From Sipunculus nudus (taxonomy: Eukaryota > Annelida > Sipuncula > Golfingiida > Sipunculidae), in NCBI GenBank assembly GCA_026874595.1, contig CM049316.1:56055676-56119675 (forward strand): a stretch of DNA of 64,000 nt, given 5' to 3'. The stretch's first letter is position 1. Each line of letters opens with the position of its first letter. The notes under the pieces were generated by a model. That model saw nothing but the letters and a program-made list of their open reading frames with translations. It ran no database searches and was not told the origin of the DNA. A program made the translations under genes and the position numbers. Positions 48,351 through 56,647 of this stretch are shown here, piece by piece.

Positions 48351-49098
48351 AAACCTCTATAGGGGCCTCGGCCCCAGGGGAGACTCTGTGGTGATCGGAA
48401 CGATCCCATTGTGCTTTGACATGCGTTGCACACCGTTGGCTTTCCCAGTACCGATGATACCCGACGATCACTCTTTAACCATTCACATCCGTATACGAAC
48501 CCGATCCCACTCACAACTCCCCTGTTCTCCCCCCCCGGCGACCCCTGCTGACCTTTCACCTTCGACCCGATCCCACTCACAACTCCCCTGTTCTCCCCCC
48601 CGGCGACCCCTGTTCACCTTTCACATCCGACCTCGTCGACCCCAACCGACCTTTCACATCCAACCGACCTACAACTGGTCCACTTCTGACTTGAACCACA
48701 CAACCGACCCCAGGCCCACAACTCTATTACTTCTTGGCATAAGGCAGAGGGAGGGGCCGCCCCTCCCCCCCTCAAGTCCCCCCCCTCCCCCACAGGGGAG
48801 CCGTCTGGGACCCAAAAGCGCCCATAGAGCGCTCTCAACTGATAGTATAATAGACTCGGCCTGCTTATATAGTAGGGTTGTGGACACATTGAAAACTTTG
48901 GTGTGCGGCAGATTTTACGTTTGTGCAAGATGTACGCGCAAACTGGAAAAGATATCGCAAATGTCACTCGTTGAACGCTTTAAGCATATTTTTCCGAAGA
49001 TTTTAGCACATATTTCGTAAATGTTGTGTAGACCGTTGTCCGGCAAGTGGCCATTTTGTGTTGCTGACCAATATGTTGGCGTCAGTATCGCCACCTGC

Positions 49099-49633
49099 CG
49101 ACGACCAGTGGAACTATATCAGATAGACAACAGATTTATCAAGTTGAAGGAACACAAATGTAACAAACATGTTCCCAAGCTACTAACGTTCATGTATAAA
49201 TCTCTTGTGTATCATACTATAATTCACGGGAATCTGTTTGTCTGTCTGTCTGTCCGGATTCTTTCGCACGCTAGGGATTGCACGGTCGTCAAACTTCGTG
49301 GGAGGGTGCATCTTGGTCCGGGGAAGAGCAAGTTTATATTTTTTAGGCGTTTGGTAAAGAAATGGCCTCAAAATCGATAAAATTATTCTGGGTTTAATAC
49401 CTGCGGTGTGCCATGGCCATTCTCACATTGTGCTTCCTCATAATTTAAGAAATGTGTGCATGCAGGTACAGATATGGGTATACTCTAGTTAATTCTAAAG
49501 AGTACATATGATTTGCCCTGTAACTTAATATCTTCCAAATTATAGCAAATATATATTCATAAGTGTTCATGGATTCCGTAGTCCAGCACGGTGGTGTATA
49601 TTTTAATACATTTGAAGTCAATGCCAACTGTGG
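49099..49633. other. Non-coding stretch between fold-back element and tRNA-Ile
   Basis: About 535 AT-rich bases. It contains TCTGTCTGTCTGTCCGG (near 49235), a short TCTG microsatellite. No credible gene is seen. The texture is that of animal intergenic DNA. Confidence 0.5.
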
Positions 49634-49707
49634 GGCCGGTTAGCTCAGTTGGTTAGAGTGTTGTGCTGATAACGCAAAGGTCGCGGGTTCGACCCCCGTA
49701 CTGGCCA
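49634..49707 (+). tRNA. tRNA-Ile (GAT)
   Basis: Acceptor GGCCGGT/ACTGGCC (one G-U pair), D arm GCTC-AGTTGGTTA-GAGT, anticodon stem TTGTG/CGCAA with loop CTGATAA (anticodon GAT), T arm GCGGG-TTCGACC-CCCGT, discriminator A. TTTTT follows at about 49715. The body is like metazoan nuclear tRNA-Ile, where the usual anticodon is AAT; GAT is uncommon. The base pairing is intact, so it may be functional. Confidence 0.9.
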
Positions 49708-50262
49708 CGTATTCTTTTTGGTTTTAAGCCACATTCATCCATTTTTATTCTTTCATTTCCTACCCAGGTACACAGCAGTTTATCAAAGAAAGTAAACTAT
49801 TTTCTGTTGTTTATACATATCGAACAAAATTGAAATGGCCTTAGCAAACTGCAGGGACACATATACTTTAGTCTCTTACACGGGCATATGATGGCGCTCC
49901 CTCACCCAACAATATTGATTAAGATATAGACTGGTACCCCGCTCTATTATGGCACCGCTGCTCTAGGCCAATCATAGAGACGGGCGTACAACGCCATCTT
50001 TTGTACCCTTGGCAGACTGGTACCAACCCAAGTATATATTATATATGATTAAAAAAATAAGCATTTTCGTTTGCTCAAATATGTTACCAAAAGTTGGCCG
50101 TATATTAAATGTGACATTAATAATTAGATTAATAGAGATTAATGATAAATCACTGCTCCGTACAGGTATCGATTGTCATCACGCTGCCAACTGTCTAGAC
50201 CCCAAGTAAACAATTGAAGTAAACAATATGTATTACTGGGATTAAAGGCATTTATATAGGTC
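49708..50262. other. Non-coding stretch between tRNA genes
   Basis: About 555 AT-rich bases with no gene. It contains TGGCGCTCCCTCACC (near 49892), faintly like the fold-back element ends, but no second arm was found. Confidence 0.45.
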
Positions 50263-50433
50263 GTCTGTGACGTCATACTTTCCATCAGCCAATCAAATCA
50301 AGGAACAGTACCTGCTCATGATAAAATGAGAAACTCACGTACACAAAGCATGTAGTCCCTGTGGCGCAATCGGTAGCGCTTCCGGCTTTTAATCGGGAGG
50401 TTGGTGGTTCGAGCCCACCCAGGGACGTTATAC
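50263..50433 (+). repeat. 171-bp tRNA cassette, copy 2
   Basis: Second copy of the cassette at 45923-46093, same orientation, 4.3 kb away. Length is identical; upstream differences are a handful of substitutions (CGTCATACTT for CGTCACACTT; CCTGCTCATG for CCTATTCATG). No 36-bp flanking repeat here, so this may be the older site or an independent copy. Confidence 0.85.
50355..50427 (+). tRNA. tRNA with Asn-type body and anticodon TTT (Lys)
   Basis: Same acceptor, D stem and T arm as the tRNA at 46015, but the anticodon loop is CTTTTAA, giving TTT (Lys). Anticodon stem TCCGG/TCGGG. D loop AATCGGTA. TTTTT terminator at about 50437. Identity is uncertain: the body would be expected to be read by asparaginyl-tRNA synthetase only if it tolerates the changed anticodon, which is a main identity element. 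Confidence 0.8.
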
Positions 50434-50896
50434 ATGTTTTTATATCCCCTATACCATCCATACAGCGGCCCCTGTTGGTCATCTTGTACAACATATTTTG
50501 TACGAATTAGACCAATACGGTTCTATTCATTCATCACCACTTGTTTTGTGCTTTTTCCGCTACAACAATCAGCCCTTCCAGTGCGCAGAAGGATAATTAC
50601 AAAGTGCATGTTTATATATCGGTTATTGTTCGCCGTGTCCGGCTCCACAATATGATGTTGATCAGGATAATGTTCATTGTATCATGTACGACAAATGGAA
50701 CGGGAATGGGATGGGTTCAGATCGGACACATATTATGTTCATTGGCGTGTAATGTCATTTAAACAGCGCAAGCTATTGAACGCACCCTCACACCCTTCCC
50801 CACACACACACAAACACATTCATGTAGGCATGTTATAGTGAATCGGTGAATCAATCAGTGACATCACAATAAACAAGACGGAGATGAAACTTACAT
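50434..50896. other. Non-coding stretch before the helicase 3' end
   Basis: About 460 bases without a convincing gene. It includes a CACACACACAAACACA run near 50805 and ends at the minus-strand poly(A) signal of the helicase gene, which marks the return to viral sequence. Confidence 0.5.
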
Positions 50897-50902
50897 TTTA
50901 TT
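50897..50902 (-). terminator. Poly(A) signal AATAAA (minus strand)
   Basis: TTTATT on the plus strand, 28 bases beyond the helicase stop codon. Confidence 0.65.
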
Positions 50903-50929
50903 CGACAATAAACACATCATACATAATTG

Positions 50930-53900
50930 CTAAACTGCATGAGTTGTGTTGGGGTGTAAAAGTATATACAGCAATCCCAGATGAGGGAAAAAAGCGCAAC
51001 GACGGCGGAACATGTTACACGACACATAAAGTTCACGGCTGGCACGGGAGATAGCGACGTAAGGTGTCCTGAGGTCTCCGCACATGCCGTCACTTACAGA
51101 GACGGCCACCCGCTGGTATGTGTGACCTTGAGATTTGGTTACAGTCACGGCCGTCTGCGAAACCATGGGGGCGCGGAATGACGAGTGCAATGCGAAACGG
51201 GGCACGTCGATTTCTGGTTCTGTGATGTACTCTTCAGATGACGGTAATGCGAGGCCGACCCAACCCGTCTCTTCGGAACACACCACCGCGCACCGCAGCT
51301 CGAACTTGTCGCCTGAGGAACGCACGGCTTTTACGAAACGGGGCAGGGTCGACTTTTCGTAAGGCTGGTAATTAAGGGCGTCGAACGGAGAATCGGCGGG
51401 TATGGTCCTGCTCCCGAGCACGGTGACTACTTCGGCTGTATCTAATACCTGGTTCGGTATCACGTACCGCTGGTCGACAGCTCCCAGGCCTTTGTCCGCC
51501 GAGCCTTCCGGTTCTGTGAGGCACGTTAGACCCAGGTGCACCTCACATTCGGAGATGTCCGGGTATTCGTCAGCGGCACGCATGTATGTTGTGCTGAGAT
51601 CGGACACCAGCGTGTTCAGGTAGTCAAAGTCCGTGGCAGGGTCGGGAGCATCTGCAGAAGCATCTACGTCGAAACGGCTAATGGTTTCGTCAACACATTC
51701 ACCTTCTTGCCCGAGTGAGTGTTTGGCCATGAATCGGTCAGCCACCCCCTTGTCGGACAGCAGGCTGTACAGGGCCTCGTATGCTCCTTGCAGGATGGCA
51801 CAAACGAACGGTGTGTGGGCAGGGAGGAAGGACAGGCACATCCTGGGTAGCGCCGTTCTCATCAGCAAGCGGAAAGGTCCCTTGAACCCTGTCAGCACGA
51901 ACTGACATGCCCGCCGACATACAGCGGGTTTGCCGACCGGCAGGGTGTGCTTACACATGAGAACTCTGTATCTTTGAGGGAGCAAGGGGTCTGTCTGTCT
52001 CGCGTCCGGACGGGGGGTTTCCTTTTCCCGTACTTTGTGGCCGTTTACCGGGCCTTGGCTGTCCGTGAAGTTTTCTGGTGCCGGGTCGTCCGTGACTTCC
52101 CAAGTGTCCTTTGTCGCCTTTGGCCGCAGTATGTGGTTGTCTTCTCTCTTCCTGTCGGGTGGAGGGTAGTATTCGCCTTCTGGCTCGTACACTTTTCCAC
52201 CCGCGAAATAATGCACAGACTCACTCGTGTACTCGAACCCAAACAGGTTCGGGGCGTGTGTGTATAGTGAGTCTATGAACGAATCGAGTGAGGTTAACAC
52301 CAGCCCCGTTTCGGTAACCATCGGGGCCATTTGGTGATCGGACCCCCAGTTCAGACCGACTGACGTGGAGCTGTTTTCCTTGTCTCCCGGAGGCTGTGCA
52401 CCCGAGTTAGGTAGGGCTCGTTTTGCCCACGCGTCACGAAACATGTCGTCCACCCTCCGGTTATCCTGCTTCTCACGTAACGGTCGTCGACGTTTCCTGC
52501 CCGGCATCCGCTGTTCTCTGAACTGCGCCTGCAAAACGGACAGGTACGCGATCGCGTCGTGGACGTTCAGGAAAACCCATATGCCCAAATCGGCGGATTC
52601 CATAGTTTGTTTGCAACGTTTGTCATACTCTGCGACTTCGTCGTTACTGGCGAATATTCTGATGCAGCCTGTGAGGTCTGTCGCGGTGCCGTCCGCGGTT
52701 GTGTCCAGGCTCATTGGTTCCTCTACCACGTGGGACGGCACCACGTGTTTGTCCAACAGACGGATGGTGTCGGGGTCCCTTATGCCGTAGTGAAGGTCGT
52801 AAAGGAGTTCGCTTATTTCCAAGTGGCACCTTTTGTTGACGTGCATCACGACGGTGTGATTTGGTTCGTACACGCCGGTGGCCTTGGCGATGATAGGGAC
52901 GTTGCAAACATGCTGCAGCATGCTGACGGCCGGCACTCGGTTCGCCACGGGTCCCATACCGTCTGACCGTATAGCCGTCGACTGGCTTTCTGAACCCAGT
53001 AAAATGAAAACCAGAGGTTTCTCGTGGTAGATCCCAAGACGGCACGCCGCGTACCGATACAAGAAAGCGTATGTATATAAGTTGTAGCTGCTGGCCATCC
53101 CCGCCTCGTCCACTAGCACGACGTTACTGCTGCATATTTGAGGGAAATCAAACCGGAAACTAGACTGTAACCATGGCATGTCCACCCGTTTCAACCCCAT
53201 GTTCGCCATGCATGTGAAGTCCCTGTGTTGTTGATCCTTCTTGTTACACCGCCCCTGCGTAGCGCCACTGCGAAGAGGTTTACTGGACGACACCTGACCG
53301 GCCAATTTTACCGCGGGATCGAAGCCGGGACGCATGCGGGACCGTGGCTGTATTATTTTCCTGCCTTTGACGTACGATACCTTGTTCCCGTGCCGGGCCA
53401 CAGTGTCGTCTTCCCTTTCAAATGCCTCGGCGTAGCGAGCCCATTCCGTACCCAGCGCCGTTTCTATCCTTTTAAGTTTCATTTTAAGGTTGTCGAACTG
53501 AGACCGGAAATTCCTGTGGTCTGTAAGAATCCCGTCCAGCTGGGCTTCTGCGAAGGAGGTAGGGTTCAAAGTCGAAGCCGGGTCACGGGGTTCTGCTTCA
53601 CGGCAGTTGTACATCAACTGCAATTTCGCTAACGTCCCGACGCGCCCCACTTGGTGTGACTTCAGAGCGTTGTGGAGGTTGGTCACGGAGGCGTTTCCGG
53701 CGGCGGTGCACACCATATGTGTGTTGGCGGTGAGGATGTCCACCAGCGTGCTTTTACCCGCGCCGGCCGGGCCCGTCACGACGTAACAGCGGAAATGTAC
53801 GGGAGTGAAAGAACCAGGCGTCGCCGGAACGGTAGGGTCCGCCGCCCGGCGGAGGATCTCCCATTTGCAACGTTCTGCTTCGTCGGGTATCAAGGCCTGG

Positions 53901-54109
53901 TTCGGGTCGAATATAGAACTGGGGAACGGCCATGTCATATGTTCCAGTTGATGGAGCCATTTTTCTGTCTCGTACGGCGGCGACGGGCGCTGCATCCACG
54001 TTGGCACGGGGACGCGGTGTTGCTCGGTGCGAATCGACTCGGCCAAGTTGTCCGCTATACTTGTTGTTGTCAGAATGAGTCTCTCACGTTTATCTTCTGT
54101 CAAAGCCAT
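50930..54109 (-). CDS. UL5: Helicase subunit of helicase-primase (UL5-like, SF1)
   Basis: A 1059-residue superfamily 1 DNA helicase from the ATG at 54109. Walker A is VVTGPAGAGKST with Lys119. Walker B/motif II is VLVDEAGMAS with Asp334-Glu335. Motif III is FILLGSESQSTA (near 380). Motif V is TVTKSQGHTYQRVAVSVSD and motif VI YVAISRASREL, both in the last 70 residues. This order and the GxAGAGKS and DEAG forms are typical of herpesvirus UL5 proteins (about 880 residues); the extra length lies mainly between motifs III and V, where residues 560-760 include low-complexity and charged segments. It unwinds the fork together with the primase at 16055-19744. The third complex member (UL8) is not recognised here. 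TATA-like sequence on the minus strand at 54271-54285 may drive it. Confidence 0.88.
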   Translation of the reverse strand: MALTEDKRERLILTTTSIADNLAESIRTEQHRVPVPTWMQRPSPPYETEKWLHQLEHMTWPFPSSIFDPNQALIPDEAERCKWEILRRAADPTVPATPGSFTPVHFRCYVVTGPAGAGKSTLVDILTANTHMVCTAAGNASVTNLHNALKSHQVGRVGTLAKLQLMYNCREAEPRDPASTLNPTSFAEAQLDGILTDHRNFRSQFDNLKMKLKRIETALGTEWARYAEAFEREDDTVARHGNKVSYVKGRKIIQPRSRMRPGFDPAVKLAGQVSSSKPLRSGATQGRCNKKDQQHRDFTCMANMGLKRVDMPWLQSSFRFDFPQICSSNVVLVDEAGMASSYNLYTYAFLYRYAACRLGIYHEKPLVFILLGSESQSTAIRSDGMGPVANRVPAVSMLQHVCNVPIIAKATGVYEPNHTVVMHVNKRCHLEISELLYDLHYGIRDPDTIRLLDKHVVPSHVVEEPMSLDTTADGTATDLTGCIRIFASNDEVAEYDKRCKQTMESADLGIWVFLNVHDAIAYLSVLQAQFREQRMPGRKRRRPLREKQDNRRVDDMFRDAWAKRALPNSGAQPPGDKENSSTSVGLNWGSDHQMAPMVTETGLVLTSLDSFIDSLYTHAPNLFGFEYTSESVHYFAGGKVYEPEGEYYPPPDRKREDNHILRPKATKDTWEVTDDPAPENFTDSQGPVNGHKVREKETPRPDARQTDPLLPQRYRVLMCKHTLPVGKPAVCRRACQFVLTGFKGPFRLLMRTALPRMCLSFLPAHTPFVCAILQGAYEALYSLLSDKGVADRFMAKHSLGQEGECVDETISRFDVDASADAPDPATDFDYLNTLVSDLSTTYMRAADEYPDISECEVHLGLTCLTEPEGSADKGLGAVDQRYVIPNQVLDTAEVVTVLGSRTIPADSPFDALNYQPYEKSTLPRFVKAVRSSGDKFELRCAVVCSEETGWVGLALPSSEEYITEPEIDVPRFALHSSFRAPMVSQTAVTVTKSQGHTYQRVAVSVSDGMCGDLRTPYVAISRASRELYVSCNMFRRRCAFFPHLGLLYILLHPNTTHAV

Positions 54110-54312
54110 CTGTCAAAGATGTCTGTTCGTGTACAATATGCGCAGGAGGGAGCTCAAAATAAAATGTTAGGATGGCGTGCCCTGTGTCAGGTCAGACTGC
54201 TTAAAAGTGGTGCACTGACTCACCTCGAGGCGGGAGCATGACTGATTAGGGTAATCGGGAGCCCCTGTGTTATATATGTTATATACAGTCACGTGACATA
54301 TGCGCGCGCCAT

Positions 54313-56514
54313 TCAAAAACTGGATGCGGCTGGGGGCTTCAACATCTTATCCAATAACTTCAGCCTATCTGTCACAACCTTTGACAGTGCTGGCTCTTTT
54401 TCAGCGGACGGTTCCCGTTCGGCCTCTACGGTGTCTGCTGGTTTACCGCGTGGTTTATCCCTGCCGGTTTGGCCACCCTCTGTAGGGGTGTCAGACGTGA
54501 CAGCGGAGGAGACCTGTGGTTCACCTGACGCAACGTCACCTCTGTCACGTCTGTTTTGCTCTACGACATCTGCGATACCCCGAACAAGTTCTTGCAGTAA
54601 CGCGCGACTGTCACGGCCGTCTTTTTGGTCACCCACCGTAGTCTCAATAGACGGGGGATGGGCAGGAGCATGTGCTGCGGCTGGCTGAACGGAAGGTTGA
54701 CTGGCTTGAAACGTGTGAGGTGGGTGGGCAGGGTGAACGTTTGTGTGAACGTGTGTTGTCAGTTTTTCCACCGTCTCCTGCAGTGTTTTAACGGTGGACT
54801 CGAGCCCGGCAGGGGAAAAAACGGACGCTCTTTGCGTTTCTGGGGATTTCAACATATCAAGCCCGGAGTGGCCACCAGTGTCCGACGTGCGTGCGTGGTT
54901 GTGATGCGCGGCTTCTTGTTCCGTTTTATCATCAGCTCTTGACGATGACCCTGTCCTTCTGTCCGCGATATGCTGTTTACCGTTATCACCGTAAAAATAA
55001 TAATGCACGGTGGAGGGTTGCTGCTGCGTGTGCGGCGTTTGTACCGTGTGCCTGTCGAACCCGGTCGTGCTGCCGTCACTCGCAAAGGGTGGGGGCGGCG
55101 CCACAGGTGCTTGCGGGTACAACGGTGTCGCGGGTGGCTGATAGGGCGAGAAGCGCGCTGATGCGTAATGCCCTGGTTGGAAGACGGGCCCTGCGTTCGT
55201 CGGCGAACCCGGCCACCAGACCCCGGACCCTGGCGCATAAGCTGACGGCTGCGTTTGTGTTCCGACCGTCGGGGATGCGTAACCGAAAGAACCGTGCGGC
55301 CATGGTGCAGCCTGAATCTGCACAGGCGCTTCCGCATCGACCCGGCCGTACTTAGATTTCAACCTTTGCAGTAGTTCTTCTTGACCCGTTATCCACTCCT
55401 TCATGTCCGCTGTTAACTGCCCGGAACCGTTAGGGGTTACTGGCGCGTTACTGTTTGATGATGACATGTCTGCGGCCAGTCGTTCGGGGTTTCCGGAACT
55501 GCCTTCCACTACGGTCAAGGTCGGTTCGCCCCTGTCTGAAAGATTGATCGGATCGGTGTCGTCAGAATGTTCCTGTTCATCACAAATACACGTTTGTGGT
55601 GAAGCTGGTTTCAGCGGTGTTTGTGGTGAAGCTGGTTTCAGCGGTGTTGAGGTTTCAGCGTGCCCAGCGAGTGGACTGTCCGCACCAGCGTCTGATTTGT
55701 TTTCAGCGTCAATAAATGTCGAAGCCAACCCAAGCTGTTCGAGTTCTTGTTTCTTGCATTGTTTTACCGTGAAAGGGTTCAGTGCTGCCCCCAATAGCAG
55801 GTTGTGCCAGGTGGGCACTGTGGTTTCGTCTGTGCTGAATGTCTCCTCTGGGAGGACACGCCCTTCAGCCTCTTTAATGATATCCCTGTACAATTCCGGG
55901 CTCAGGCCGAGGTGTTTGAACAGGTTCTCGTTTTCAGTGTGCTCACAATCCGGTTCGTCCAAATGCAGACTTGTGCAGTACATGGCAAGGCAGCCTGCAC
56001 GGGCGTTGTTCATCGTCAACGAAACGTGGTTCAGGAAGTCCGGGCCGGCAGCAATCTCCAGGTCCTCCTTAGTCGGACAACCCTGTTCTGAAAACGTGTC
56101 TGACAACTTCAGTGAGGACAACGACACAGCGGGGAACAGCGCCCGTAAAAGGTCTTTCGTAGAAGCGTTTTCACGGTTTGCCGGTGATCTGTCCACAAAG
56201 TAGGGACACGCCCGTGTGAGCACACCCACGAACCTCGGGTCCAACTGTATAACCCCAAACAGCCCGACGTCTGGGAGATGACGTATGTGGATCAAGCTCC
56301 CGACAGGGGGGGAGAGCCGGTCGTGTGTGATGAACACGGGTTTGGTGCATGACGCGTTTCTGTTCACATCCTTCGGTGCATCTGAACTATCGTCCACCCC
56401 TAGTGATACGTGACGTAAGATAGCGTCTGAAAGACGGTATTTTCCCCGATCGGGTCCGTTTAACCTTTTCCAGACCTGGGGACATGTACTGGCTAAACAG
56501 CAAACTGCGAACAT
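54313..56514 (-). CDS. UL26: Capsid maturation protease and scaffold (assemblin, UL26-like)
   Basis: A 733-residue serine protease-scaffold precursor from the ATG at 56514. The assemblin Ser-His-His triad is visible: His64 in FITHDRLSPPVGS, a Ser at 131-134 in FPAVSLSSLK, and His163 in LNHVSLTMNNARAGCLAMY. These positions agree closely with the roughly 61-64, 129-132 and 148-157 of known assemblins, and DVGLFGVIQLD follows the first His as usual. A release site may be LGLA-S at 264/265, an Ala-Ser junction right after the protease domain. The remainder is the scaffold: Pro/Gln/Ser-rich, with a coiled-coil near 585-605 and a hydrophobic, basic C-terminus (RLKLLDKMLKPPAASSF). It builds the internal scaffold of procapsids and then cleaves it. 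The maturation site is unclear; QRA-S (near 573) and PAA-S at the very end are candidates. Confidence 0.87.
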   Translation of the reverse strand: MFAVCCLASTCPQVWKRLNGPDRGKYRLSDAILRHVSLGVDDSSDAPKDVNRNASCTKPVFITHDRLSPPVGSLIHIRHLPDVGLFGVIQLDPRFVGVLTRACPYFVDRSPANRENASTKDLLRALFPAVSLSSLKLSDTFSEQGCPTKEDLEIAAGPDFLNHVSLTMNNARAGCLAMYCTSLHLDEPDCEHTENENLFKHLGLSPELYRDIIKEAEGRVLPEETFSTDETTVPTWHNLLLGAALNPFTVKQCKKQELEQLGLASTFIDAENKSDAGADSPLAGHAETSTPLKPASPQTPLKPASPQTCICDEQEHSDDTDPINLSDRGEPTLTVVEGSSGNPERLAADMSSSNSNAPVTPNGSGQLTADMKEWITGQEELLQRLKSKYGRVDAEAPVQIQAAPWPHGSFGYASPTVGTQTQPSAYAPGSGVWWPGSPTNAGPVFQPGHYASARFSPYQPPATPLYPQAPVAPPPPFASDGSTTGFDRHTVQTPHTQQQPSTVHYYFYGDNGKQHIADRRTGSSSRADDKTEQEAAHHNHARTSDTGGHSGLDMLKSPETQRASVFSPAGLESTVKTLQETVEKLTTHVHTNVHPAHPPHTFQASQPSVQPAAAHAPAHPPSIETTVGDQKDGRDSRALLQELVRGIADVVEQNRRDRGDVASGEPQVSSAVTSDTPTEGGQTGRDKPRGKPADTVEAEREPSAEKEPALSKVVTDRLKLLDKMLKPPAASSF
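55593..55646 (-). repeat. Two 27-bp tandem units in the scaffold gene
   Basis: TTTGTGGTGAAGCTGGTTTC... starts at 55593 and again at 55620, identical over 27 bases, encoding two TPLKPASPQ units just after the protease domain. Perfect identity implies a recent duplication. Confidence 0.9.
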
Positions 56515-56647
56515 GTTTATGGTGCTCGTGTAATTATGTCACATGTCATGTGTCGTTGTCGTCTGGCGCTTGCACCGGGGTAAATAAACAGAGATGTTCT
56601 GTTATTCTTCGTAATGTCTTTCGGCGGGAGGGGTTTCTGTCGTATAC

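Larger units (their letters stand above)
45664..49098. mobile_element. Fold-back element: 3.4-kb imperfect palindrome with long inverted arms
   Basis: The sequence reads back on itself on the opposite strand around a centre near 47,527. Outer ends are AGGGGGCGCT (left) and AGGTGGCGAT (right, minus strand). Matching arm pieces include CCGGACAACGGTCTACA (45717 left, about 49045 right), GGAAAAATATGC, GTGTCCACAACCCTA/TAGGGTTGTGGACAC, the block around the Sma-like GGCTCCCCTGTGGGGG, and GTGCAACGCATGTCAAAGCA. No transposase gene and no clear target-site duplication at the outer ends. Known fold-back transposons and MITEs have such long inverted repeats; a virus-encoded inverted structure is the alternative. 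It lies between the 3' ends of two converging viral genes and disrupts neither. Confidence 0.75.

Noticed and set aside
48253-49020. A 255-codon plus-strand open frame in the right arm
   Set aside because: It runs through the inverted-repeat arm, has very biased Pro/His/Thr composition, uses sequence whose mirror copy in the left arm is not open in the same way, and has no domain.
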